Source of the DNA: an uncultured Saprospiraceae bacterium
Lineage (GTDB): Bacteria > Bacteroidota > Bacteroidia > Chitinophagales > Saprospiraceae
Direction of reading: 5' to 3'
Length of the DNA stretch: 64,000 bases
NCBI GenBank assembly: GCA_937872385.1
Contig: CALMSO010000086.1
Span: 1-64,000 of the forward strand
Numbering within the stretch: position 1 is the stretch's first letter; each line of letters starts with the position of its first letter. A program made the translations under genes and the position numbers. Positions 34,616 through 42,504 of the stretch are shown here, one piece after another. Under the pieces are notes generated by a model, which saw only the letters and a program-made list of their open reading frames with translations, was not told the origin of the DNA and did no database searches.

Positions 34616-35980
34616 TCAATTCAACCCGTTCACTTGCACATTCAGTTTGCCGCGCAATGCTACCTGCACCTTGATGCCATCGGCTGCCAAAAAGGCATCC
34701 CGGATGGAAAGTTCGTCTAAATTGCCATCCAATACAATATTTTGCCCCACTTTATACTCATTCAACTGCGTTTGCAACTGGTTTTTCAATTCCGCCAAAT
34801 TATAATCCAGCAAAAAATTCATGTTCGATTCTATTTGCTTACGCAAAGTACCCTTGAGCAGCCAGCCAGCAGATTTGTGCAAAAAATTGCGGGTTTCCAA
34901 TGTGAAATTCAGGTCGCGCACATCCACCGTGTTCTTGCGTTCATTGTAGAATGGCCGGCCGCTGAGATAGACATTGCCATTGTAGCTGCCCGACAACCGC
35001 GTATTGACAATCAGCCGGGTGCCCTGCCCGAAAAGCTCAATGTCTTCTACCCGTACCGAGCGCTTGCCCTCACGGAAAGTCTCGCCTTGCAGCTCTGATT
35101 TGGCCAAACGCTCCGCTTCGGCATAAGGTACTTCAGTACTGATTTGAATGAAAAAATCCTGCTGCACATTTTCAGCATTGCGCAGCACAAAAAGTGGTAG
35201 TGGTGCTGGAGTCATGGACACAGGCTTGCTGCCGAGGCTCACGCGCGGGCGCGATTCAATCAAAATGGTGCTGCGCAGCATTTCTTGAGTGGTGACAATG
35301 GGCGTCATCGCAATACTTTGGGGATTCACCAAAAGCCAAGTGTTGTATTCTGGTGAAATTAGCACCGGCTCGAACATCTGCTGCCAAGTGTCACTCACTA
35401 ATTGACGTAGATTGAAATTTTGCCGGGCTTGCTCGTCAATGGAGCGGGCGATGACCGCTCGGCTTTGCTTGAGCACAATGTCGGCAATGAAACCAACCGG
35501 CAGATTCAGTGCGCCCATTTTGAGCTTGGGCTGGCGTAGCCACTCGTAGTTTTCAATGGACGTGTGGGTTTCCATTTCCCAGTCGGGGTTGATGGAAAAA
35601 TCCGTCTTAAAGTTGAGTGCAATGTCGCCATTGGCTTCTAATGCCGTGATGCCGAAATCGTATTTCACCCAAAGCTTCAGCGGCAAGCGATAGCGAATGG
35701 TCTGCCCTTCTATTTGTAGCTGAATGTCTTCGCGTTTTTCGGCGCGCATCATCATCTTATCGCCGTCTTTCAGGTCCTTGTCTTCGTACAAAACACCTTC
35801 CAATTGCTGGTTGAGTGATTTTTCCAGCTCCCGCAGATTGATTTGCACCGGAATATTGATCACCGACAGCCGGTCTTCCACCGGTATTGCATCGTACTGT
35901 TCCATAGGTTTGTTGAGTTGGGCTGTTTTGCGAGAACATGCTAACAGCGCACACAAGGAAAAAAACAAAATTCTACGCAT
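34616..35980 (-). CDS. DUF4403 family lipoprotein
   Basis: The 454-residue protein has a lipoprotein signal (MRRILFFSLCALLACSRK). The rest consists of strand-rich segments typical of the DUF4403 family (IQIEGQTIRYRLPLKLWVKYDFG-like blocks, DVRDLNFTLETRNFLHKSAGWLLKG), which has repeated BPI/LPS-binding-like folds, so a lipid-handling role in the envelope is possible. It is upstream of ggt on the same strand. Divergent from the PDZ gene. Confidence 0.85.
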   Translation of the reverse strand: MRRILFFSLCALLACSRKTAQLNKPMEQYDAIPVEDRLSVINIPVQINLRELEKSLNQQLEGVLYEDKDLKDGDKMMMRAEKREDIQLQIEGQTIRYRLPLKLWVKYDFGITALEANGDIALNFKTDFSINPDWEMETHTSIENYEWLRQPKLKMGALNLPVGFIADIVLKQSRAVIARSIDEQARQNFNLRQLVSDTWQQMFEPVLISPEYNTWLLVNPQSIAMTPIVTTQEMLRSTILIESRPRVSLGSKPVSMTPAPLPLFVLRNAENVQQDFFIQISTEVPYAEAERLAKSELQGETFREGKRSVRVEDIELFGQGTRLIVNTRLSGSYNGNVYLSGRPFYNERKNTVDVRDLNFTLETRNFLHKSAGWLLKGTLRKQIESNMNFLLDYNLAELKNQLQTQLNEYKVGQNIVLDGNLDELSIRDAFLAADGIKVQVALRGKLNVQVNGLN

Positions 35981-36077
35981 AAGGCGAATTTTTTAGTCCA
36001 AAAAAAAATTTGGTAAAAGCTTTTTGGCGAACAAAGCACCTGTCTTTCCGGACGATTGGATGCTATTAATGTATAAA

Positions 36078-36106
36078 AACCGCAAAGCAGCCCCCTGCGG
36101 TTCATT
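36078..36106. terminator. Bidirectional hairpin between divergent genes
   Basis: AACCGCA (36078-36084) and TGCGGTT (36096-36102) form a perfect 7-bp stem with an 11-base loop. T-runs flank it on both strands (CATTTTTT on plus, TTTTTATA on minus). The neighbours diverge from this region, so no known transcript ends here. The rest of the 329-bp gap (35981-36309) is AT-rich and contains no gene that I can support. Confidence 0.6.
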
Positions 36107-36309
36107 TTTTCTTTTGTAAAGAAAGAAAAATCATTGGCTTTGCAAGCAACTTTTTCTGGAAAAACAAGTCTTTTTTGCAATGTGCAAATCATATTGCATA
36201 GTTTGTTGAAAGTTTTTTAAATGCAAAAGCATTCTAAAACGCTCATAAACAGACGATTAAAACAAGTTATTTCATCTTGTTGATTACTACCTAAATACCA
36301 GTCGAAAAT

Positions 36310-38049
36310 ATGAAACATCTATTAAACGCCTTGAGCCTGCTGCTCCTTATCGCCACTTCAGCCAATGCCATAGCCCAGTCTGGCGGCAGGGCTTACTTGG
36401 GTATTCATTCCGAGCCGGTTTCCAAAGCGAAAGCCCGTATTCTCGGTTTTGACAATGCGCACGGAGCCTACGTGACCAAAGTCATTTCCAATTCGGCAGC
36501 CGAAGCAGTCGGCATGCAAGTTTTTGATTATATTTATAAAATTGATAAAGAAGAAGTTAGTGCCAATCGTGATTTAAGTGACTTACTCGCCACGTATCGT
36601 GCGGGTCAGCGCGCCACGGTGCATTTCATCCGAAAAGGCAAAAAACAAAGCGCCGAAGTGACTTTCAGTGGCCGCGTGAGTGATGCAGCGGAGGCACGCA
36701 GTAAGAAGGGGTTCCTCGGCGTCAGTCCGCATAACAACACATCCGAGCGGGAAATCGGAGTCAAGGTGTATATTGTGCGCAATTCAACTGCTGAAGCCAT
36801 GGGTATGCAGGACGGCGACCTCATCCGCACCATCAATGGGCACCCGATGGTGGACTGGGACGATATTTCGACGGCCCTTGGCGTGGTGAGCGCCGGCGAG
36901 CCGATTGCGGTAGAATTTGTACGCAAAGGCAAAACCATGCGTGCCGAAGGTGTGCTGAATGCAACGCCTGACCCGAAAGAAGCAGCTATCAGCGCAGCCG
37001 GAGGAGCACGTATTATAAATGAGTGGGGGCACCTCGGCATCTATTCCAATACAGTGTCGAAGGAAAAAGCCCGGCAGTTGGGTTTTGACAATCCTTATGG
37101 CAGCTACGTGATCCGTGTCATCAGTGGCTCGGGCGCGGAGCAGGCTGGCTTGCAACCCTTTGATTATGTGTATGGTATAAATGATTACCGCACCAATGCC
37201 GCCGAAAATCTCACGAATATTCTAAAGCGCTTCAGCCCCGGCGAGCAAGCCACCGTACATTTTATCCGGCAGGGAGAAAATCGTCAAGCAACCCTTACCT
37301 TCAGCAAACGCTCGGAAGTCAGCAGCGTAATGGAGCCGGGGCCATGTGATTCGCCAATGCTGGGCGTGCAACAAATGGGCACCCCAAGCACTACGGGCGT
37401 AGCGGTTGGCATTGTACCAAAATCTACAGCCGCCGAAATAGGATTAGAAACAGGCGACCGGATTACAAAAATCAACGGGTATCCGATTATTGATTGGTCA
37501 GACATCAGCACCGCCGTGGACAATACGCAAGTGGGCGCTACCGTAGAAATTACTTGGCTGCGCAAGGGCGAAACCTTCACGGACAAAGGGCAAATGAAGT
37601 CGCATTGCGATACCTACTCCGAAGACGGCGGCAGTCTGTTTTCCAGCCACGATAGCAATGGGGAGAGCGCGCCCATCCGCGACATTGACATCCGTAATGC
37701 TGTTGTAGAATTAAAAACCATCCCGGGTGAAGAAATCCGGGCACTTAATCAGCAACTTGGACTCAATCTTTCCGATAGTAACACCCTCAATATCAGCGAC
37801 TTGCGTATTACGCCTAATGCTGCGGCCGAGCGCTTCCAGCTTGAATTCAACCTGCCGGACAATGGCGAAACCAGTGTCAATGTGTATAATGCCACCGGGC
37901 GTTTGATTTATAATTATGATTTGGGCACATTCGGCGGAGCATTTAGCGATTTGATTGATCTTTCGCAAAACGGCGCAGGCAACTATTTCCTCGAAATACG
38001 GCAGGGAAGCCAAAGTATTGCTAAAAAAATTCTATTAGAAACGCGTTGA
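36310..38049 (+). CDS. Secreted protein with four PDZ domains and T9SS sorting domain
   Basis: The 579-residue protein begins with a signal peptide (MKHLLNALSLLLLIATSANAIAQ). Four PDZ-like domains follow at about 25-120, 135-225, 240-335 and 350-430. Domains 1 and 3 are alike (AYLGIHSEPVSKAKARILGFDN, then HLGIYSNTVSKEKARQLGFDN) and 2 and 4 are alike (INGHPMVDWDDIS and INGYPIIDWSDIS), so a two-domain unit was duplicated. The last 80 residues are a type A T9SS sorting domain. No protease domain exists. It may scaffold other surface proteins. Confidence 0.88.
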   Translation: MKHLLNALSLLLLIATSANAIAQSGGRAYLGIHSEPVSKAKARILGFDNAHGAYVTKVISNSAAEAVGMQVFDYIYKIDKEEVSANRDLSDLLATYRAGQRATVHFIRKGKKQSAEVTFSGRVSDAAEARSKKGFLGVSPHNNTSEREIGVKVYIVRNSTAEAMGMQDGDLIRTINGHPMVDWDDISTALGVVSAGEPIAVEFVRKGKTMRAEGVLNATPDPKEAAISAAGGARIINEWGHLGIYSNTVSKEKARQLGFDNPYGSYVIRVISGSGAEQAGLQPFDYVYGINDYRTNAAENLTNILKRFSPGEQATVHFIRQGENRQATLTFSKRSEVSSVMEPGPCDSPMLGVQQMGTPSTTGVAVGIVPKSTAAEIGLETGDRITKINGYPIIDWSDISTAVDNTQVGATVEITWLRKGETFTDKGQMKSHCDTYSEDGGSLFSSHDSNGESAPIRDIDIRNAVVELKTIPGEEIRALNQQLGLNLSDSNTLNISDLRITPNAAAERFQLEFNLPDNGETSVNVYNATGRLIYNYDLGTFGGAFSDLIDLSQNGAGNYFLEIRQGSQSIAKKILLETR

Positions 38050-38104
38050 TAGTCAAAGTATTACGAGCTGAACAGCAACAATTAGGCGATTTGCGGTCTT
38101 TTCA

Positions 38105-38135
38105 TTTGGTATAATGATGGGAAGCTTTATCTTTG
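38105..38135 (+). promoter_or_regulatory. Consensus promoter of the amidase gene
   Basis: TTTG (38105-38108), a 19-base spacer and TATCTTTG (38128-38135) match the Bacteroidota consensus exactly. The expected start of transcription is about 38142, giving a leader of about 50 nt. Confidence 0.85.
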
Positions 38136-38192
38136 AAAGTAGCAATTGTTATTACATCCTGACTTTTTTCTCAACCCGTTACTAACCGAATT

Positions 38193-39674
38193 ATGACCTT
38201 TGCAGAATATCGCCAACATGACGCCATAGCCCTCGCCGAGCGCGTGCGCCAAAAAGAAATCACGCCATTAGAATTGGTAGAAATGGCAATTCAACGCGCC
38301 GAGGCTGTCAACCCGCAACTTAATGCCATCATCCATAAAATGTACGACCAAGCGAAAGCCATGGCCCAACAAGTGAACCCGGCCGCGCCTTTTGCCGGGG
38401 TGCCTTTTTTGGTCAAAGACATTGGTTTGCACATTCAGGGCGAACCGCTGACGCGCGGCAGCAAGGCTTGGCAAAAATACGTATCTACAGAAGACAGCTT
38501 GATTATCAGCAAATTACGCAAAAGCGGACTGTGTTTTTTGGGGCGCAGCAATTCTCCGGAATGGGGGCTAACCCCCTACACCGAGCCAGCCCATTATGGC
38601 CCTACCCGCAACCCCTGGCATACCGACAAAACGCCCGGCGGCTCCAGCGGCGGCTCGGCAGCAGGCGTGGCCGCAGGCATTGTACCCATCGCCACTGCCA
38701 GCGACGGCGGCGGCTCCATTCGCATACCAGCTGCTAATTGTGGACTATTCGGTCTGAAACCCAGCCGAGGCCGCATAAGTCTTGGCCCCCAAACTGGCGA
38801 ATGGTGGAACGGAGCGGTAGCAGAAGGCTGTGTGAGCCGCTCGGTACGCGACAGCGCGCTTTTCCTCGATTGGATACAAGGCAATGCACCTGGCGAATTG
38901 TACCGGACGGAGCCGCCCGCCCGCTCTTACCTCCAAGAAGTACAAACGGCGCCCGGCGCGCTCAAAATCGGCTTTTCTACGCAGCATACGCTGGGGCACG
39001 AAATGGATCCGGAATGCATCGAGGCAGTCGCGCACACCGCTCGGTTGCTGGAAAGTCTGGGGCATCAGGTAGAAGAAGTAAAGCTACCCTACGCAAAAGA
39101 AGACCTCACAGAAGTATTCCTGATGATGGTGCTTGGCGAAGTGGCTGCTGATTTTGCCGAACTCGCGGCGCACCTCGGGCGCAAGCCTCGCCCCTCCGAT
39201 ACCGAAGGCACGACCTACGCATTGGGTTTGCTTGGCAAAACCTTCCGCGCCGGCGATTTTGCCCGCCAAAAACGCCGTTGGAATGACATCGCACGCCGCC
39301 AGGGTGTTTTTCATCAGCAATATGATTTGCTGCTCACCCCTACCCTGTCCATGAAGCCCTTTGACATTGGCACGTTGCAGCCTACCGCCGCCGAAAAATC
39401 CTTTTTCCGTTTTGTCAATACCTTAGGCTGGGGCAGCTTACTCAAGGCGGCTATCCAACCTTTGGCCGACAAGACTTTCTCCTACATTCCCTACACCCCA
39501 ATTGCCAATATGACTGGACAGCCCTCCATGTCTGTGCCGCTGTACTGGACGCCCGACCAACTACCCGTGGGCTTGATGTTCACTGCTGCACTTGGCCGCG
39601 AAGATGTATTGTTTCGGCTGGCCGGACAATTGGAGCAGGCGCAGCCCTGGTTTGAAAAAATGCCAATAATGTGA
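38193..39674 (+). CDS. Amidase (amidase-signature family)
   Basis: The 493-residue enzyme carries the Ser-cisSer-Lys triad environment: GVPFLVKDIG (Lys) and TPGGSSGGSAAGVAAGIVP with DGGGSIRIPAANCGLFGLKPSRGR. The family includes many hydrolases of amide bonds and GatA; no GatB or GatC is next to it, so it is probably a stand-alone amidase. No signal peptide is seen. The DUF4221 gene starts 21 bp after the stop and is likely co-transcribed. Confidence 0.92.
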   Translation: MTFAEYRQHDAIALAERVRQKEITPLELVEMAIQRAEAVNPQLNAIIHKMYDQAKAMAQQVNPAAPFAGVPFLVKDIGLHIQGEPLTRGSKAWQKYVSTEDSLIISKLRKSGLCFLGRSNSPEWGLTPYTEPAHYGPTRNPWHTDKTPGGSSGGSAAGVAAGIVPIATASDGGGSIRIPAANCGLFGLKPSRGRISLGPQTGEWWNGAVAEGCVSRSVRDSALFLDWIQGNAPGELYRTEPPARSYLQEVQTAPGALKIGFSTQHTLGHEMDPECIEAVAHTARLLESLGHQVEEVKLPYAKEDLTEVFLMMVLGEVAADFAELAAHLGRKPRPSDTEGTTYALGLLGKTFRAGDFARQKRRWNDIARRQGVFHQQYDLLLTPTLSMKPFDIGTLQPTAAEKSFFRFVNTLGWGSLLKAAIQPLADKTFSYIPYTPIANMTGQPSMSVPLYWTPDQLPVGLMFTAALGREDVLFRLAGQLEQAQPWFEKMPIM

Positions 39675-39695
39675 GATGACCATAGATACCAGACA

Positions 39696-40838
39696 ATGCA
39701 TTTAGCAAAATTATACGGAATTTTCCCTCTTATTATTGCCTTGTTTGTCACCCTTGCCTGCGCCTGCCAGAGTAGGCTGCCAGGAACGAATAGCGCCACT
39801 TTGATTCCTTCCGAAAAAATCCGGATGCGTGTGGATTATCTGACCGCCAATTCTGCAGGTATGATGTCAATTTTAAACGATTCCATTTTAACTTTTGAAA
39901 ATCGGCTCACCAATTGTATTCAGTTTTATAATCTGAACCAACAGGCATTCATTTCAGAGCTATGCTTTGAAATAAGAGGGCCTAATGGTACAGGTCTTAT
40001 GGCTGGCTATCTACTAGAAAACCTCGACTCCATTTACATTATGGGCGATCACACACGCTCGGTGGTATTGGTCAACCAGCGCAGTGAAGTAGTCAGCGCT
40101 TTCAAACTCTCCCGCCACGACTTTAGCACTCCCATAGGACTTACTTTTTTTCCAATCCGGCGCATAGACAATATCTTGTATTTTGTAACGCTCCCAAACT
40201 TCAATATATACACGGTTAGTTCTGTTGGGCAAGTAATGGAAATCGCCTACGATTTGAATACCCAGACCCATACCGAGCATTTCCATCTGCCTGAAGAATA
40301 CGAAGGTTTTCACAATACTTATTACATCACTTACAGCCGGGATATTGATGCGGCGGGCAATTTCGTATATTCTTTTCCGATGTGCCACGATTTGTATATC
40401 AAAAGTCCGCAGGGCAAAGTGCGCAAGGTAGCGGCCTCCAGCCCATACGCCTTGGGCACCACTATTCGTAAAAACACGATTATCAACGATAATACAGATG
40501 AAATAAAAGCTGATATAGAAGGTTACAAATATCGTTTCATTGTATATGACCCCTACCGCTCGGTGTATTATCGCTTTGTGACACACCCCATGTCCTACCT
40601 CGATCCGGCTACCGGTCTGCCCCGAAGACGCGACGAAAAGCCTTTTTCTATCATTATTTTAGACAAAAACTTCAACAAAATCGGGGAGCGGGTATTTCCT
40701 GCCAAACAGTATCTGATTGATAATTATTTCCTGAACAGCCGAGGGCTGTGGATATCCAACAACCACCCCGCCAACCCAGAGATGGAAGAGGATTATCTGA
40801 GCTTCACGTTGTTGGAGTTGGTGTATGGCGAAGAGTGA
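39696..40838 (+). CDS. DUF4221-family lipoprotein, copy 1
   Basis: The 380-residue protein has a lipoprotein signal (LIIALFVTLACACQ) and a body of repeated strand-turn segments typical of DUF4221 (a beta-propeller-like fold): DSIYIMGDHTRSVVLVN, PIRRIDNILYFVT, SRDIDAAGNFVYSFPM. The function of the family is not known. It shares 181 and 478 bp with no mismatch with the second copy at 41323; the middle (about residues 73-213) differs. It follows the amidase gene by 21 bp. Confidence 0.82.
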   Translation: MHLAKLYGIFPLIIALFVTLACACQSRLPGTNSATLIPSEKIRMRVDYLTANSAGMMSILNDSILTFENRLTNCIQFYNLNQQAFISELCFEIRGPNGTGLMAGYLLENLDSIYIMGDHTRSVVLVNQRSEVVSAFKLSRHDFSTPIGLTFFPIRRIDNILYFVTLPNFNIYTVSSVGQVMEIAYDLNTQTHTEHFHLPEEYEGFHNTYYITYSRDIDAAGNFVYSFPMCHDLYIKSPQGKVRKVAASSPYALGTTIRKNTIINDNTDEIKADIEGYKYRFIVYDPYRSVYYRFVTHPMSYLDPATGLPRRRDEKPFSIIILDKNFNKIGERVFPAKQYLIDNYFLNSRGLWISNNHPANPEMEEDYLSFTLLELVYGEE

Positions 40839-40912
40839 TTTTGGGAACAAAAGGGACTTAAATGACGAGAAATTTGAAAAGATGAAAATGAGATAATTTT
40901 TTAACTAAAAAA

Positions 40913-40940
40913 GTTCGTTCGTTCGTTCGTTCTTATCTTT
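40913..40940 (+). promoter_or_regulatory. Promoter-like box preceded by (GTTC)5 microsatellite
   Basis: Five perfect GTTC units (40913-40932) end one base before TATCTTT (40934-40940), a match to the -7 box TANNTTT. Gain or loss of units would move any upstream -33 element by 4 bp, as in phase-variable promoters. A start near 40948 gives about 29 nt of leader to the peptide's ATG at 40977. Confidence 0.6.
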
Positions 40941-40976
40941 ATGCGAAATTTATTACTTCACCAAAAATCATGTGTC

Positions 40977-41198
40977 ATGAAACCGTTCAGAGTTATTATC
41001 ATTGCTTTCATTTTCTGCTTTACTACCTACCAACAAGTATCTGGCGAACCAGGCGATTGCTGCTACACTGTTACATTTGATCGAGAAACAGGCGACCCGA
41101 TTCATGCTGATTTAGAAAAATATTATCCGGACTTTGCTCATCAGTGTACTGGTGATTGCCATATCACCGGCCCCGACGGCTGGGGACCAAAACATTAA
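40977..41198 (+). CDS. Small exported Cys-rich peptide
   Basis: The ATG at 40977 lies behind the -7 box and starts a good signal peptide (MKPFRVIIIAFIFCFTTYQ, cleavage about after VSG); the upstream ATG at 40941 would lie ahead of the transcription start. The 73-residue precursor leaves about 48 residues with four Cys (GDCCYTV, HQCTGDC). It is located between two DUF4221 lipoprotein genes. Bacteroidota propeller lipoproteins often have small peptide neighbours (for example NVEALA-type); membership cannot be shown here. Function unknown. Confidence 0.6.
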   Translation: MKPFRVIIIAFIFCFTTYQQVSGEPGDCCYTVTFDRETGDPIHADLEKYYPDFAHQCTGDCHITGPDGWGPKH

Positions 41199-41218
41199 AA
41201 TAACATTCATTCAATGCT

Positions 41219-41303
41219 ATCGGCAGCCCTGGCAAGTAAATAATAGTTGTATTCACAAAACAACTAATTAAAGCTGTATTATATGATAACCGGGGCTGCC
41301 GAT
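41219..41303. repeat. Long inverted repeat between peptide and DUF4221 copy 2
   Basis: ATCGGCAGCCCTGG (41219-41232) and CCGGGGCTGCCGAT (41290-41303) pair over 14 bp (one G-U pair) around 57 bases, within which TAGTTGT/ACAACTA can form a second stem. No T-run follows. It may be an RNA structure or the ends of a small mobile or rearranging segment. Confidence 0.75.
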
Positions 41304-41322
41304 TATTAACAATGGTTCATGC

Positions 41323-42492
41323 ATGAAATCTGAAGCTTCGAATACTTTTATTCAGCATTTGACAAAAAAATACAATGTCTTCCCTGTTATTGCCTTGTTT
41401 GTCACCCTTGCCTGCGCCTGCCAGAGTAGGCTGCCAGGAACGAATAGCGCCACTTTGATTCCTTCCGAAAAAATCCGGATGCGTGTGGATTATCTGACCG
41501 CCAATTCTGCAGGTATGATGTCAATTTTAAACGATTCCATTTTAACTTTTGAAAATCGGCTCACCAACTGTATCCAGTTTTATAATCTGAACCAACAGAC
41601 ATTCATATCAGAGTTGTGCTTTGACATAAGAGGACCAAATGGTACGGGACCTTTGATAGGCTATTTAGTAGAAACCCTCGATTCCATTTACATCATGGGC
41701 GATCACACACGCTCGGTGGTATTGGCCAACCAACGCAGTGAAGTCGTCAGCGCTTTTAAACTCTCACGCCACGATTTTGGCACGCCTGTAGGCGGCACGT
41801 TCTTTCCTATCCGGCGAATAGATAATATCTTGTATTTTGCAGCGCCCATAAATCACAATATATACACTGTTAGCTCGGTGGGAGGGATTCTGGAAATCGC
41901 CTACGATTTGAATACCCAGACCCACACCGAGCATTTCCATCTGCCCGAAGAATACGATGGTTTTCACAACACTTATTACATCACTTTCAGCCGGGATATT
42001 GATGCGGCGGGCAATTTCGTATATTCTTTTCCGATGTGCCACGATTTGTATATCAAAAGTCCGCAGGGCAAAGTGCGCAAGGTAGCGGCCTCCAGCCCAT
42101 ACGCCTTGGGCACCACTATTCGTAAAAACACGATTATCAACGATAATACAGATGAAATAAAAGCTGATATAGAAGGTTACAAATATCGTTTCATTGTATA
42201 TGACCCCTACCGCTCGGTGTATTATCGCTTTGTGACACACCCCATGTCCTACCTCGATCCGGCTACCGGTCTGCCCCGAAGACGCGACGAAAAGCCTTTT
42301 TCTATCATTATTTTAGACAAAAACTTCAACAAAATCGGGGAGCGGGTATTTCCTGCCAAACAGTATCTGATTGATAATTATTTCCTGAACAGCCGAGGGC
42401 TGTGGATATCCAACAACCACCCCGCCAACCCAGAGATGGAAGAGGATTATCTGAGCTTCACGTTGCTAAAGCTGGCGTATGATGAGGAGTAA
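41323..42492 (+). CDS. DUF4221-family lipoprotein, copy 2
   Basis: The 389-residue lipoprotein (lipobox LACAC at about residues 30-34) is the tandem paralogue of the gene at 39696. Bases 41387-41567 and 41988-42465 show no mismatch to copy 1, while the centre between them differs at many positions without any net length change. The N-terminal 20 residues before the shared block are different. Signal type and predicted envelope location are as for copy 1. The last codons are also different. Confidence 0.82.
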   Translation: MKSEASNTFIQHLTKKYNVFPVIALFVTLACACQSRLPGTNSATLIPSEKIRMRVDYLTANSAGMMSILNDSILTFENRLTNCIQFYNLNQQTFISELCFDIRGPNGTGPLIGYLVETLDSIYIMGDHTRSVVLANQRSEVVSAFKLSRHDFGTPVGGTFFPIRRIDNILYFAAPINHNIYTVSSVGGILEIAYDLNTQTHTEHFHLPEEYDGFHNTYYITFSRDIDAAGNFVYSFPMCHDLYIKSPQGKVRKVAASSPYALGTTIRKNTIINDNTDEIKADIEGYKYRFIVYDPYRSVYYRFVTHPMSYLDPATGLPRRRDEKPFSIIILDKNFNKIGERVFPAKQYLIDNYFLNSRGLWISNNHPANPEMEEDYLSFTLLKLAYDEE

Positions 42493-42504
42493 TGGCTTTT
42501 GGTT

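Noticed and set aside
39696..42492. Insertion sequence or composite transposon flanking the DUF4221 island
   Set aside because: No transposase, terminal repeats or target duplications were seen; the inverted repeat at 41219-41303 is internal and has no transposase.
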